Assembly: GCF_009649815.1 (NCBI RefSeq)
Contig: NZ_WJIC01000012.1
Span: forward strand, 124,001 to 188,000
Reading direction: 5' to 3'
DNA from: Nocardia sp. SYP-A9097
GTDB lineage: Bacteria > Actinomycetota > Actinomycetes > Mycobacteriales > Mycobacteriaceae
DNA length: 64,000 nucleotides
Numbering within the stretch: position 1 is the first letter of the stretch; each line of letters begins with the position of its first letter. A model generated the notes under the pieces. That model did no database searches and was not told the origin of the DNA. It was given only the letters and a program-made list of their open reading frames with translations. Made by a program: the position numbers and the translations under genes. Below are positions 18,253 to 25,956 of the stretch, piece after piece.

Positions 18253-19053
18253 TTACGGCTGACGCAGCCGTCGCTGCTGGTTGCGCTCGTACACCAGGCG
18301 CAGACCGTCCAGGGTCAGATGCGGTTCGTGATGCTCGATGGTCTCCGACTCCGGGACGATCAGCGGCGCGGTCGCACCCGTCGCCACGATCGCCACATCG
18401 TCGCCGGAGAAGGCATCGAATTCATCGCGAATTCGATCGATGAGGCCATCCACCATGCCGGCGAAACCGAAGACGGCACCGGACTGCATGCACTCCATGC
18501 TGTTCTTACCGACGACCGAACGCGGGCGGGTCAGCTCGGCCCGGCGCAGCGCACTGCGCTCCACCAGCGCCTCGGTGGAGATCTCCACACCGGGCGCGAT
18601 GATGCCACCCAGGAATTCCCCCTTGGCGGACACCAGATCCACACAGATAGCGGTACCGAAATCGACCACAATGGCCGGGGATTGATAGCGGTGATAGGCG
18701 GCCAGACAGTTCACGATACGGTCCGCGCCCACCTCCTTGGGATTGTCCACCAGCAACGGAATACCCGTTCGCACACCGGGTTCCACCAAAATATTCGACA
18801 CATGCCCCCAGTAACGGCCGAGCATTTCACGCAGCTCGCGCAACACCGGCGGCACCGTAGACAGCGCGGAGACACCCACCACCTGCTCGGCGTCCGAGCC
18901 GATCAAACCCCGCACCTGCAACGCGAATTCGTCCGCGGTGATCAGTGGATTGGTGTGGGTTCGCCACTGCCGCACCAGCTTCGCGTGCTCCCCACTACCG
19001 GAGAACAAGCCCAGTTCGATACTGGTATTGCGGACATCGATGGTCAGCAGCAT
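18253..19053 (-). CDS. coaX: Type III pantothenate kinase
   Basis: A 266-residue ASKHA-fold kinase that phosphorylates pantothenate, the first step from vitamin B5 to CoA. The phosphate loop is MLLTIDVRNTSIELGLF, with the DVRN form usual in mycobacteria. Other conserved blocks are DNPKEVGADRIVNCLAAY, VVDFGTAICVDLVS and FLGGIIAPGVEIS. Type III enzymes need a monovalent cation and resist CoA feedback. It follows panD by 22 bp and closes the panC-panD-coaX run. Confidence 0.96.
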   Translation of the reverse strand: MLLTIDVRNTSIELGLFSGSGEHAKLVRQWRTHTNPLITADEFALQVRGLIGSDAEQVVGVSALSTVPPVLRELREMLGRYWGHVSNILVEPGVRTGIPLLVDNPKEVGADRIVNCLAAYHRYQSPAIVVDFGTAICVDLVSAKGEFLGGIIAPGVEISTEALVERSALRRAELTRPRSVVGKNSMECMQSGAVFGFAGMVDGLIDRIRDEFDAFSGDDVAIVATGATAPLIVPESETIEHHEPHLTLDGLRLVYERNQQRRLRQP

Positions 19054-19075
19054 GGGTGTCCCCGACGCTCCGTTC

Positions 19076-19498
19076 TCAGTTGGCGAAGGTGAGCGAGCGC
19101 GGCGAGACGAGATCCGAACCCGCCGGCGCGTGCGCCGGATCCGAACCCAGCTCCACCTGCCGATTGCGATCGTCCACGAAGACCACGCGCGGCGCGTACT
19201 CCTTCAGCTCGGCCTCGTCCATCATGGCGTAGGCGATCAGGATCACCAGATCGCCCGGATTCACCAGATGCGCTGCGGCGCCGTTGATTCCGATCACACC
19301 GGAGCCGCGCTCGCCCGCGATGATGTAGGTCTCCAAGCGGGCGCCATTGGTGATGTCGACAATGCAGACCTGCTCGCCTTCGAGCAGATCGGCGGCATCG
19401 AGGAGATCCTGGTCGACGGTCACCGAACCGACATAGTGCAGGTCGGCATGGGTCACCGTGGCGCGGTGGATCTTGGACTTCATCATGGTGCGCAACAT
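19076..19498 (-). CDS. panD: Aspartate 1-decarboxylase proenzyme
   Basis: A 140-residue pyruvoyl enzyme that makes beta-alanine for pantothenate. Self-cleavage occurs between Gly24 and Ser25 in HYVGSVTVD, turning the Ser into the pyruvoyl group. Lys9 and the block TYIIAGERGSGVIGINGAAAHLV are conserved active-site elements. The AGGAGG ribosome site, 8 nt before ATG 19498, overlaps the panC stop. The C-terminal tail after about residue 115 (RQVELGSDPAHAPAGSDL) is typical of actinobacterial PanD and dispensable in outline. Confidence 0.97.
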   Translation of the reverse strand: MLRTMMKSKIHRATVTHADLHYVGSVTVDQDLLDAADLLEGEQVCIVDITNGARLETYIIAGERGSGVIGINGAAAHLVNPGDLVILIAYAMMDEAELKEYAPRVVFVDDRNRQVELGSDPAHAPAGSDLVSPRSLTFAN

Positions 19499-19510
19499 CG
19501 GCGTTGCCTC

Positions 19511-20437
19511 CTAACGAGTTGCCGCGGCGGGCTGGTCGGGGGTGGTCGGATTGCCGTCGATCGGGGTGCCGAGGGTGACGGGCAGATTGTCGATGAGCCG
19601 GGTGCCGCCGACCTTCGCCGCGATCAGCAGGCGGGCATTACCGCTGAGCTGCACCGCGCCGAGGTCGGAGCCGCGCAGCTCCAGATACTGGATCTCGATC
19701 TCCGGCGTACTCGCCAGCACCGAATTCGCCGCTGTCAGTACGGCTTCCGGGCCCAGACCGGCGGCATGACGACCGGCCGCCAGGGCCGCGGAGAGGGTGG
19801 TGGCGAGCTGGCGGGCGGCCGGATCCAGGAAGCGATTACGTGAGGACAGGGCCAGGCCGTCCTGCTCGCGCACGGTCGGAATGGCGACGATCTTCAGATC
19901 GAAATTCAGGTCCCGCACCATCTGCCGGATCAAAGCCAGCTGCTGATAATCCTTCTCACCGAAGAACGCCTCGCTGGGACGGCAGATCTGGAACAGCTTG
20001 GCCACCACGGTCAGCATCCCCGCGAAATGACCTGGGCGGACAGCACCTTCGAGCTCATCGCCGATCGGACCGGGGTGCACGGTGGTACGCGGACCGTCCG
20101 GGTACATCTCGGCGGCACTGGGCGCGAACACCAGCTCCACGCCCTCTGCGCGCAGCAGCTCCACATCGGCGTCCAGGGTGCGCGGGTATTTGTCCAGATC
20201 CTCGCCCGCACCGAATTGCAGGGGATTCACGAAGATGGACACGATGACAACCTGATTGGTGCGCTTGGCCCGCCGCACCAACTCCAGATGCCCCTCGTGC
20301 AGGGCACCCATGGTCGGAACCAGTGCGACCGTACGACCCGTCGACCGCAATGCCTTGGCAACCGAGGTGACCACCGCCGGATCGTGCAGCACGGTCAGTT
20401 CGCCGCGCTTGTACGTGCCACGCAGTTTCGGGTCCAT
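19511..20437 (-). CDS. panC: Pantothenate synthetase
   Basis: A 308-residue ATP-dependent ligase joining pantoate and beta-alanine. The nucleotide-binding HIGH-like motif is in LVPTMGALHEGHLELV. IVSIFVNPLQFGAGEDLDKYPR binds pantoate, and FFGEKDYQQLALIRQMVRDL and ALSSRNRFL bind the adenylate. Start ATG 20437 overlaps the stop of the DUF2520 gene by one base (TGATG), so translation is coupled. It works directly with the next gene, panD, which supplies beta-alanine. Confidence 0.97.
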   Translation of the reverse strand: MDPKLRGTYKRGELTVLHDPAVVTSVAKALRSTGRTVALVPTMGALHEGHLELVRRAKRTNQVVIVSIFVNPLQFGAGEDLDKYPRTLDADVELLRAEGVELVFAPSAAEMYPDGPRTTVHPGPIGDELEGAVRPGHFAGMLTVVAKLFQICRPSEAFFGEKDYQQLALIRQMVRDLNFDLKIVAIPTVREQDGLALSSRNRFLDPAARQLATTLSAALAAGRHAAGLGPEAVLTAANSVLASTPEIEIQYLELRGSDLGAVQLSGNARLLIAAKVGGTRLIDNLPVTLGTPIDGNPTTPDQPAAATR

Positions 20438-21366
20438 CAGTTTCCTTCCAGCAGATCGATCAGGTCGGGATTGCTCCTGGCGCGCTCGGCCGAACGCAGT
20501 GAGAGCGCGCGATATCCGGCCTCGAGGCGCGGATCGAGCGACTCCAGCGCGGTCAGGTGCGCGGCCACCGCGGGCACATCGCCGCGCGCCACCGGACCGG
20601 TGAGCGCGGCCGGGCCGCGCCGCAGCGCATTGTCCAGAGCGGCCGAGGCCAACGGTGCCAGCATGCGCTCGGCAAGTCCATTGGGCTCGGCCTCGACCAG
20701 CTGCTGACCGAGCAGCCCGGGGCCGGCGAGAGCGGCGCGCAGAGCCTCCACGGCATCCACGATCAGGGTCACCAGATGATTGCTGCCATGCGCGAGAGCC
20801 GCGTGATAGAGCGTGCGGTTCTCCTCCGAGACCCGCACCGGCTCACCGCCCATCTCGATCACCAGCGACTGCGCGATGGCGAAACCGATGTCATCGGCGG
20901 CGGTCACACCGAAGCAGGCATTGGCCAGCCGGGCGATGTCCTCGTCATGACCGGTGAAGGTCATGGCCGGATGAATCGCCAGCGGCAACGCGCCCAACTC
21001 GGTGAGCGGGGCCAGTATTCCGATGCCATTCGCACCGGAGGTGTGCACCACGATGGTGCCCGGACGCACCGCCTTCGCCGCCGCCAAACCCGCTACCAGC
21101 CCGGCCAATTCGCTGTCCGGCACGGCCAGCACCAGCAGTTCGCTACGGCTCGCCACCTCTTCGGCGGGCAGAATCCGGGAATCCGGCAGCCGCGTCTCGG
21201 CCCGCCGAATGGACGCGTCCGAAATCGCGGAAACACCGAAGACCACATGCCCGGCACGCTCGAGTGCCGCACCCAAGGCGGAGCCGACGCGTCCCGCCGA
21301 GACGATTCCCACCGTCAGTCGTGCAGGCGCAAGATCGGTTCCGCAGACATCCTTGTCCGAGGTCAC
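20437..21366 (-). CDS. Rossmann-like/DUF2520 protein
   Basis: A 309-residue two-domain protein. The N-terminal NAD(P)-binding fold has LTVGIVSAGRVGSALGAAL and HVVFGVSAISDAS. The C-terminal DUF2520 helical domain has ALPLAIHPAMTFTG and LYHAALAHGSNHLVTLI, as in ketopantoate-reductase-like proteins. Its position just before panC, also found in mycobacteria, has led to a suggestion that it reduces ketopantoate. That is inference; the family has no settled function. Start GTG 21366 has AGAGGA about 7 nt upstream. Confidence 0.85.
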   Translation of the reverse strand: MTSDKDVCGTDLAPARLTVGIVSAGRVGSALGAALERAGHVVFGVSAISDASIRRAETRLPDSRILPAEEVASRSELLVLAVPDSELAGLVAGLAAAKAVRPGTIVVHTSGANGIGILAPLTELGALPLAIHPAMTFTGHDEDIARLANACFGVTAADDIGFAIAQSLVIEMGGEPVRVSEENRTLYHAALAHGSNHLVTLIVDAVEALRAALAGPGLLGQQLVEAEPNGLAERMLAPLASAALDNALRRGPAALTGPVARGDVPAVAAHLTALESLDPRLEAGYRALSLRSAERARSNPDLIDLLEGN

Positions 21367-21480
21367 CCTTGTCCTCTCGAAGTTCGTTCCAGTCCCGCTC
21401 TGCGGGTACCAGACGTTACGGCCCGAGAATATCGGCCTCGATGCGAGGCGGCCACCGACTGTGGGATGTCTTACAGGGTG

Positions 21481-22716
21481 CTAGCGACCACCCTCGGAAC
21501 GCAGATTCGCCATGATCTCGGCCACCGACAGGCGCCGGCCCGAATCGTCGCCGGCATCCTCGTCGGAGCGGCGGCGACGCCGTGAGCTGGCGGTACCCAT
21601 CGGCGCGGCAGGCGCGGCGGGTTCGGCCAGCAGGCGCGGATTGCTCTCCGGCGCGGGCTGGGGAACATTGCCCGTCGCGGGCTTGGGTGCGCTACCCGTG
21701 GCGGGGTTGTGCGCACCACCGGCCTCGGAGAGATCGGTCTCGAACCACGGAACCTGCTGCAGCTCTTCACGTTCCGGACTGGTGAGCTGGTCCGGCGACG
21801 CCGCGGCCGGGTCACCCAGGCGCGGGATCGGCTGCGCCGAGGCGGTCGAACCGGAGCGCAGGGCATCGGCGGCCGCGCGCGCGACATCCACATCGTCGCG
21901 GGAATCATCCCGCGGCGCACCGGGTTTCGTGGCGAACTCGTCCTCGAACGGGCGCAGGTGCTCGAAATCGTGCGGCGGCTCGTATTCCCGGGAACGGTCC
22001 GCCGGGTGATGCGGGACACGCAGCCGGTCGAAGCTCTCGGTGACGATGGAGGTCTCCGCGGTCACCGGATCGTCGAAGGGGCTGGCGAAGGCCGGCGGCT
22101 CGGGATGATCGGCATCGAAGACCGGCGTGATGCGGCTGCCCAGATCCTGTTCGATCGGTTCGACCGGCGCGGACCACGGATCCCAGGTATCGGTGTCCTC
22201 CCAGCTACCGTTCGCCGAACCATTCGCGGAATTACCGTTGCTGGCCGGCAATTCCTGCACTCGCACCGCATCGGCGCGCAGCGCGGGGCGCTCACCGGGC
22301 AGATCGCCGTCGAACAGACGCTGCAGGCTCTCCCGCAACACGGTGAGTTCGGCGCGCAGGGCGGCCATTTCCTCGGCGTCCGCGCCGACCTCTTTACGCA
22401 CCCGCGTCTCGACGCCGAGTTCGTATTCGCGGCGGGCAGCAACCTCACGCTCGAGCTGCAGTTGGTAGACCTTCTGCAGGTCGCCCACTTTCGCCTTGTC
22501 CGTAGCCGACTCCCTGCGATAACGGGTCGCGGCGAGGGCACCGATGGCGGCCGCCCAGAGGGCCGCGACCAGGCCCACACGGATCATATGGACGTTATCG
22601 CTGAAGACCAGGAAAACGCTGGCAACCAGACCGAGGAGAAGCAGCAGACCGGTGAAGAATTTTCCCGCGTCTTCTCGTCGTCGACGGGAAGCACTGCTCC
22701 GGGAGGGTGAAACCAT
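21481..22716 (-). CDS. DUF6779-type membrane protein with a disordered tail
   Basis: About 411 residues. After a basic start (SRSSASRRRRED), two membrane helices (FFTGLLLLLGLVASVFLVFS and VGLVAALWAAAIGALAA) are followed by a coiled coil at about residues 75-140 (LQLEREVAARREYELGVE). A long Pro/Ala/Asp-rich tail of low complexity runs to the end. It matches mycobacterial proteins found at this place in the pan-fol cluster; function is unknown. The start is unclear: ATG 22716, ATG 22728 and a TTG at 22755 are all in frame and none has a well-placed ribosome site. Confidence 0.75.
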   Translation of the reverse strand: MVSPSRSSASRRRREDAGKFFTGLLLLLGLVASVFLVFSDNVHMIRVGLVAALWAAAIGALAATRYRRESATDKAKVGDLQKVYQLQLEREVAARREYELGVETRVRKEVGADAEEMAALRAELTVLRESLQRLFDGDLPGERPALRADAVRVQELPASNGNSANGSANGSWEDTDTWDPWSAPVEPIEQDLGSRITPVFDADHPEPPAFASPFDDPVTAETSIVTESFDRLRVPHHPADRSREYEPPHDFEHLRPFEDEFATKPGAPRDDSRDDVDVARAAADALRSGSTASAQPIPRLGDPAAASPDQLTSPEREELQQVPWFETDLSEAGGAHNPATGSAPKPATGNVPQPAPESNPRLLAEPAAPAAPMGTASSRRRRRSDEDAGDDSGRRLSVAEIMANLRSEGGR

Positions 22717-22785
22717 GTCCACCAACATAGCTTGAACCGGACACTCAGGCTTCAACCTTGCCGATCATTGTCTTCTTCATGTTTG

Positions 22786-23265
22786 CTATGAGGTAGCCGC
22801 TTCATCGGGTGGATCGATCGGCGCGCGACAGCAATATTCCAGCCACAATGCCGCCGCCACCAGCATCAGCCCGGCCACCAGACCCACCACCGCACCCGGG
22901 GTATCGGCGGCGGCCGCCCGCATATCCCCGCGCTGCGGCAGCAGCCAGATCAGGAACCCCAGCCAGATACCACCCACCAGCGAACCCACCTGCGTCGACG
23001 CCTTGGCCAGCGCCACCGCCCGCGCCGCGGTGATCGGATGCAATTGCCGCGGACCGTCGCCGATCCCCCGGTTCTCCACCCGCGCGCGAATCACGAACGC
23101 CAGCACCACCTCCAGCACCGCCACCGGCAACAGCGAGGCCCCGGAGAAGACCGTGATGGGCGGAAAACTCGAATAGGCGACATTGGTGGCAATCCAGGCG
23201 ACCAGCGCCGCCAGGGCCACATTCGCGCACAGATCGAGCACACGAGTCGGCCTCACACCGGCCAT
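22786..23265 (-). CDS. DUF3180 membrane protein
   Basis: A 159-residue protein with four membrane helices near residues 12-30, 38-58, 85-105 and 125-148. ITVFSGASLLPVAVLEVVLAFVIRARVE and ARAVALAKASTQVGSLVGGIWLGFL are typical of DUF3180, an actinobacterial family found next to folK. Function is unknown. ATG 23265 overlaps the end of folK by 13 bp, so it is co-translated with the folate genes. The frame runs open far upstream inside folK, but codon pattern and homology begin here. Confidence 0.85.
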   Translation of the reverse strand: MAGVRPTRVLDLCANVALAALVAWIATNVAYSSFPPITVFSGASLLPVAVLEVVLAFVIRARVENRGIGDGPRQLHPITAARAVALAKASTQVGSLVGGIWLGFLIWLLPQRGDMRAAAADTPGAVVGLVAGLMLVAAALWLEYCCRAPIDPPDEAATS

Positions 23266-23789
23266 CCCAGCGCCAGTTCGGTACGGCGCACACCCTGTAC
23301 CTCGTCCACGTCCAAGGCCTCGATCAGCTCCCGAAGCGATTGCGGTACACCGGCATTCACCTCCAGCTCGGCCTCGGGCTCCACCTCCAGCCACGGCACC
23401 AGCACGAACGCCCGATCCTGCGCCCGCGGATGCGGCAGCGTCAGCGTCGGATCGGTACTGCGACACGGCATCTCGACGTCCCGGCGGCGCTGCCCGGCCC
23501 AGACGATATCCACATCGAGAGTCCTCGCGCCCCAGCGCACCTCGCGCACGCGACCGGCGGCCTGCTCCAGCTCCTGACCCACCCGCAGCCAATCCGACGG
23601 CTCCAGATTCGGATCCTGCGCCACCAGTACCGCATTGAGGTAATCCTGTTGCGGCACACCACCCCACGGCGGCGTGGAGTACACCGACGACACCGCGAGC
23701 AGGCGCGGGCGCAGCGCCTCGATCACGCCGCGCAGATGCGCCAGCCGATCACCCAGGTTCGAACCGATCGACAGCACTACCCGGCTCAC
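23253..23789 (-). CDS. folK: HPPK, 6-hydroxymethyl-dihydropterin pyrophosphokinase
   Basis: A 178-residue enzyme that transfers pyrophosphate from ATP to hydroxymethyl-dihydropterin. Conserved blocks are VVLSIGSNLGDRLAHL, SSVYSTPPWGGVPQQDYLNAVL (pterin pocket), the basic loop RVREVRWGARTLDVDIV with the Mg-binding DxD, and LTLPHPRAQDRAFVLVP. Start GTG 23789 has GGAGG 7 nt upstream, overlapping the folB stop. It follows folB, which makes its substrate, and precedes DUF3180. Confidence 0.96.
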   Translation of the reverse strand: MSRVVLSIGSNLGDRLAHLRGVIEALRPRLLAVSSVYSTPPWGGVPQQDYLNAVLVAQDPNLEPSDWLRVGQELEQAAGRVREVRWGARTLDVDIVWAGQRRRDVEMPCRSTDPTLTLPHPRAQDRAFVLVPWLEVEPEAELEVNAGVPQSLRELIEALDVDEVQGVRRTELALGWPV

Positions 23790-23791
23790 CG

Positions 23792-24169
23792 CTACGCCTC
23801 CTCCGGTTCGCGACGACGGGACGTGACCACCCGAACATCGGAGAAGGTATGCGGAATCGGCGCGGAAGGCTTGTGCAGCACCACCTCGACCGCACGAATT
23901 CGCGTATCGGCCATTACGGCGTCGGCCAGTTCGGAGACCACCGTCTCGACCAGATCACGCGGTTCGCCCGCCACGATGCGCACCGCCAGATCGGCCAGCT
24001 CACCGTAGTGGATGGTGTCGGCGATATCGTCGGACTTCGCGGCGGCCGCGAAGTCGGTCCACACCGTCAGATCCACCACGAAATCCTGGCCGTCCCGCTT
24101 CTCGTAGTCGAAGACGCCGTGATGGCCGAAGACCCGCAGGCCGCGCAGTTCGATGCGGTCGGTGCTCAA
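23792..24169 (-). CDS. folB: Dihydroneopterin aldolase
   Basis: A 125-residue aldolase that cleaves dihydroneopterin to hydroxymethyl-dihydropterin and glycolaldehyde. IELRGLRVFGHHGVFDYEKRDGQ carries the conserved Gly-His-His-Gly and the Glu of the active site, with LVETVVSELADAVM and LHKPSAPIPHTFSDV (catalytic Lys) later. A TTG at 24196 gives a longer form, but TTG 24169 has AGGGAGA 8 nt upstream and overlaps the folP stop by 4 bp (TTGA), so it is the likelier start. A UUG start with a 4-bp overlap implies reliance on coupling. Confidence 0.94.
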   Translation of the reverse strand: MSTDRIELRGLRVFGHHGVFDYEKRDGQDFVVDLTVWTDFAAAAKSDDIADTIHYGELADLAVRIVAGEPRDLVETVVSELADAVMADTRIRAVEVVLHKPSAPIPHTFSDVRVVTSRRREPEEA

Positions 24170-25104
24170 AGCTGTTCTCCCTGCGTCCAAGTCCACCTGT
24201 CGACAACATCGCCACCGCGCGCCCGCCGGGCATTGCGCCAGGCATCGGTGACCGCGATGGCGTCCAGCGAAGCACGCACGTCGTGCACCCGCACACCCCA
24301 GCCGCCGTGCTCGGCGGTCAGGGCCGAAATGGTGGCGGTCGCGGTCTCGCGGCCGTCGGGCGGGCGCGGAATATCGGCATCGGCCAGCAGTGAACCGAGG
24401 AACCGCTTACGGGACGCGCCGATCAGAATCGGCAGCCCGGTCGCCACGAATTCCGGTAGCGCACCGAGCAATTCCCAATTGTGGCCGGCGTTCTTGGCGA
24501 ACCCCAAGCCCGGATCGAGCACCAGTTTGGCGGGATCGACACCGGCCGCGACGGCCACATCGACCTGATCGCGCAGCTCCGAAAGCACCTCCGCGACCAC
24601 ATCGTCGTAATGATCGGCAGCCCCGGTGTGGTGATAGTTCGCACCGGCGCGCCAATGCATGAGAATCCACGGAACACCGGCCGCCGCAACGACTTTCGCC
24701 ATATCGACATCGGCACGCCCACCGGACACGTCATTGACCACCGACACCCCGGCCTCGATGGCGGCCTCGGCCACCCGGGCCCGCATGGTGTCGACACTGG
24801 TCGGCACACCCAGCGAAACCAACTCCCGAATCACGGGAGCGACCCGGGCAGCCTCGGTTTCGGGATCGACCCGGCTGGCCCCCGGCCGAGTGGATTCACC
24901 GCCGACATCGATGATGTCCGCGCCCATCTCATACAGCCGCCACCCGTGCCCGACGGCCGCACCCACATCCAGATACCGACCGCCATCGGAGAACGAATCC
25001 GCGGTGACGTTCACTACGCCCATCACGACGCATGAGCGGCCGCCGCGAGGAACCATCAGTTGTGCCCCCCGCGAACCGCTTTCGGTCATGGTCGGCGTAC
25101 TCAC
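24166..25104 (-). CDS. folP: Dihydropteroate synthase
   Basis: A 312-residue TIM-barrel enzyme that joins p-aminobenzoate to hydroxymethyl-dihydropterin pyrophosphate; it is the sulfonamide target. VMGVVNVTADSFSDGGRYLD and IIDVGGESTRPGASRV are the two substrate loops. VNDVSGG, LDPGLGFAKNAGHNWELL, LIGASRKRFLG (catalytic Lys/Arg) and RVHDVRASLDAI follow. GTG 25104 overlaps the folE stop by 4 bp (GTGA). There is no marked ribosome site, again pointing to coupled translation. Confidence 0.97.
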   Translation of the reverse strand: MSTPTMTESGSRGAQLMVPRGGRSCVVMGVVNVTADSFSDGGRYLDVGAAVGHGWRLYEMGADIIDVGGESTRPGASRVDPETEAARVAPVIRELVSLGVPTSVDTMRARVAEAAIEAGVSVVNDVSGGRADVDMAKVVAAAGVPWILMHWRAGANYHHTGAADHYDDVVAEVLSELRDQVDVAVAAGVDPAKLVLDPGLGFAKNAGHNWELLGALPEFVATGLPILIGASRKRFLGSLLADADIPRPPDGRETATATISALTAEHGGWGVRVHDVRASLDAIAVTDAWRNARRARGGDVVDRWTWTQGEQL

Positions 25105-25721
25105 TTCCGGAGGATGAGGTCCAGGGCCTCGGAGCGCGAGGCCGCGTTGGTCTGCAATAGGCCGCGCACCGCCGAAGTCGTGGTGCTGGCGCCGGGCTTG
25201 CGGATACCGCGCATCGCCATGCAGAGATGCTCGGCCTCCACCACTACGATCGCGCCGCGCGGCTCCAGCTTGCGCATGATCGCGTCGGCGATCTGACTGG
25301 TGAGGCGCTCCTGCACCTGCGGGCGCTTGGCGTACAGATCCACCAGGCGGGCCAGTTTCGACAGGCCGGTCACCCGGCCGTGCTGGCCCGGAATGTAGCC
25401 GACATGCGCGACACCGTGGAACGCCACCAGATGATGCTCGCAGGTGGAGTACAGAGGAATGTCGCGAACCAGCACCAGTTCCTGATGCCCCTCGTCGAAG
25501 GTGGTGTTGAGCACGTCCTCCGGTTCGGTGTACAGCCCGGCGAACATCTCCTTGTAGGCCCGCGCGACGCGTGCCGGGGTATCGGCGAGACCGGGACGAT
25601 CCGGATTCTCACCGACCGCGAGCAGCAATTCCCGCACGGCGGCCTCGGCGCGCTCCTGATCGAACGGCCGACCGGTGTCGAGCGCGATCGGGCCGGAGAC
25701 GACACGGTTGTTGGCCGACAA
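25101..25721 (-). CDS. folE: GTP cyclohydrolase I
   Basis: A 206-residue zinc enzyme that opens GTP to make dihydroneopterin triphosphate, entering folate synthesis. Zn ligands are in LYSTCEHHLVAFHG and in the late Cys-free block ALEAEHLCMAMRG (here VVEAEHLCMAMRGI). SKLARLVDLYAKRPQVQERLTSQIAD is the conserved helix. The start is TTG 25721 with a strong AGGAGGTG 5 nt upstream. It is the first gene of the folE-folP-folB-folK run, 235 bp downstream of ftsH on the same strand. Confidence 0.96.
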   Translation of the reverse strand: MSANNRVVSGPIALDTGRPFDQERAEAAVRELLLAVGENPDRPGLADTPARVARAYKEMFAGLYTEPEDVLNTTFDEGHQELVLVRDIPLYSTCEHHLVAFHGVAHVGYIPGQHGRVTGLSKLARLVDLYAKRPQVQERLTSQIADAIMRKLEPRGAIVVVEAEHLCMAMRGIRKPGASTTTSAVRGLLQTNAASRSEALDLILRK

Positions 25722-25956
25722 TCGACACCTCCTGTATTGAAATGCCGTGCCCGCGAGGGACGGCAGGTTCGCGACCGCCCCTGATGGGACGGCTCGCCTC
25801 CGGGTCGTCCACCCCTCTCATCGAGTGATGTCCGCCCTCCGGTCGAGCCGACCCGAGCAGATCGCGAACCGTGTGCTGGCGCGCCGTCTGTGACGACGCT
25901 CGTCCGCGGCCCGTCAGGACGGGACCGCGAACCTCATGAGCGTATCCGGGCCCCGG

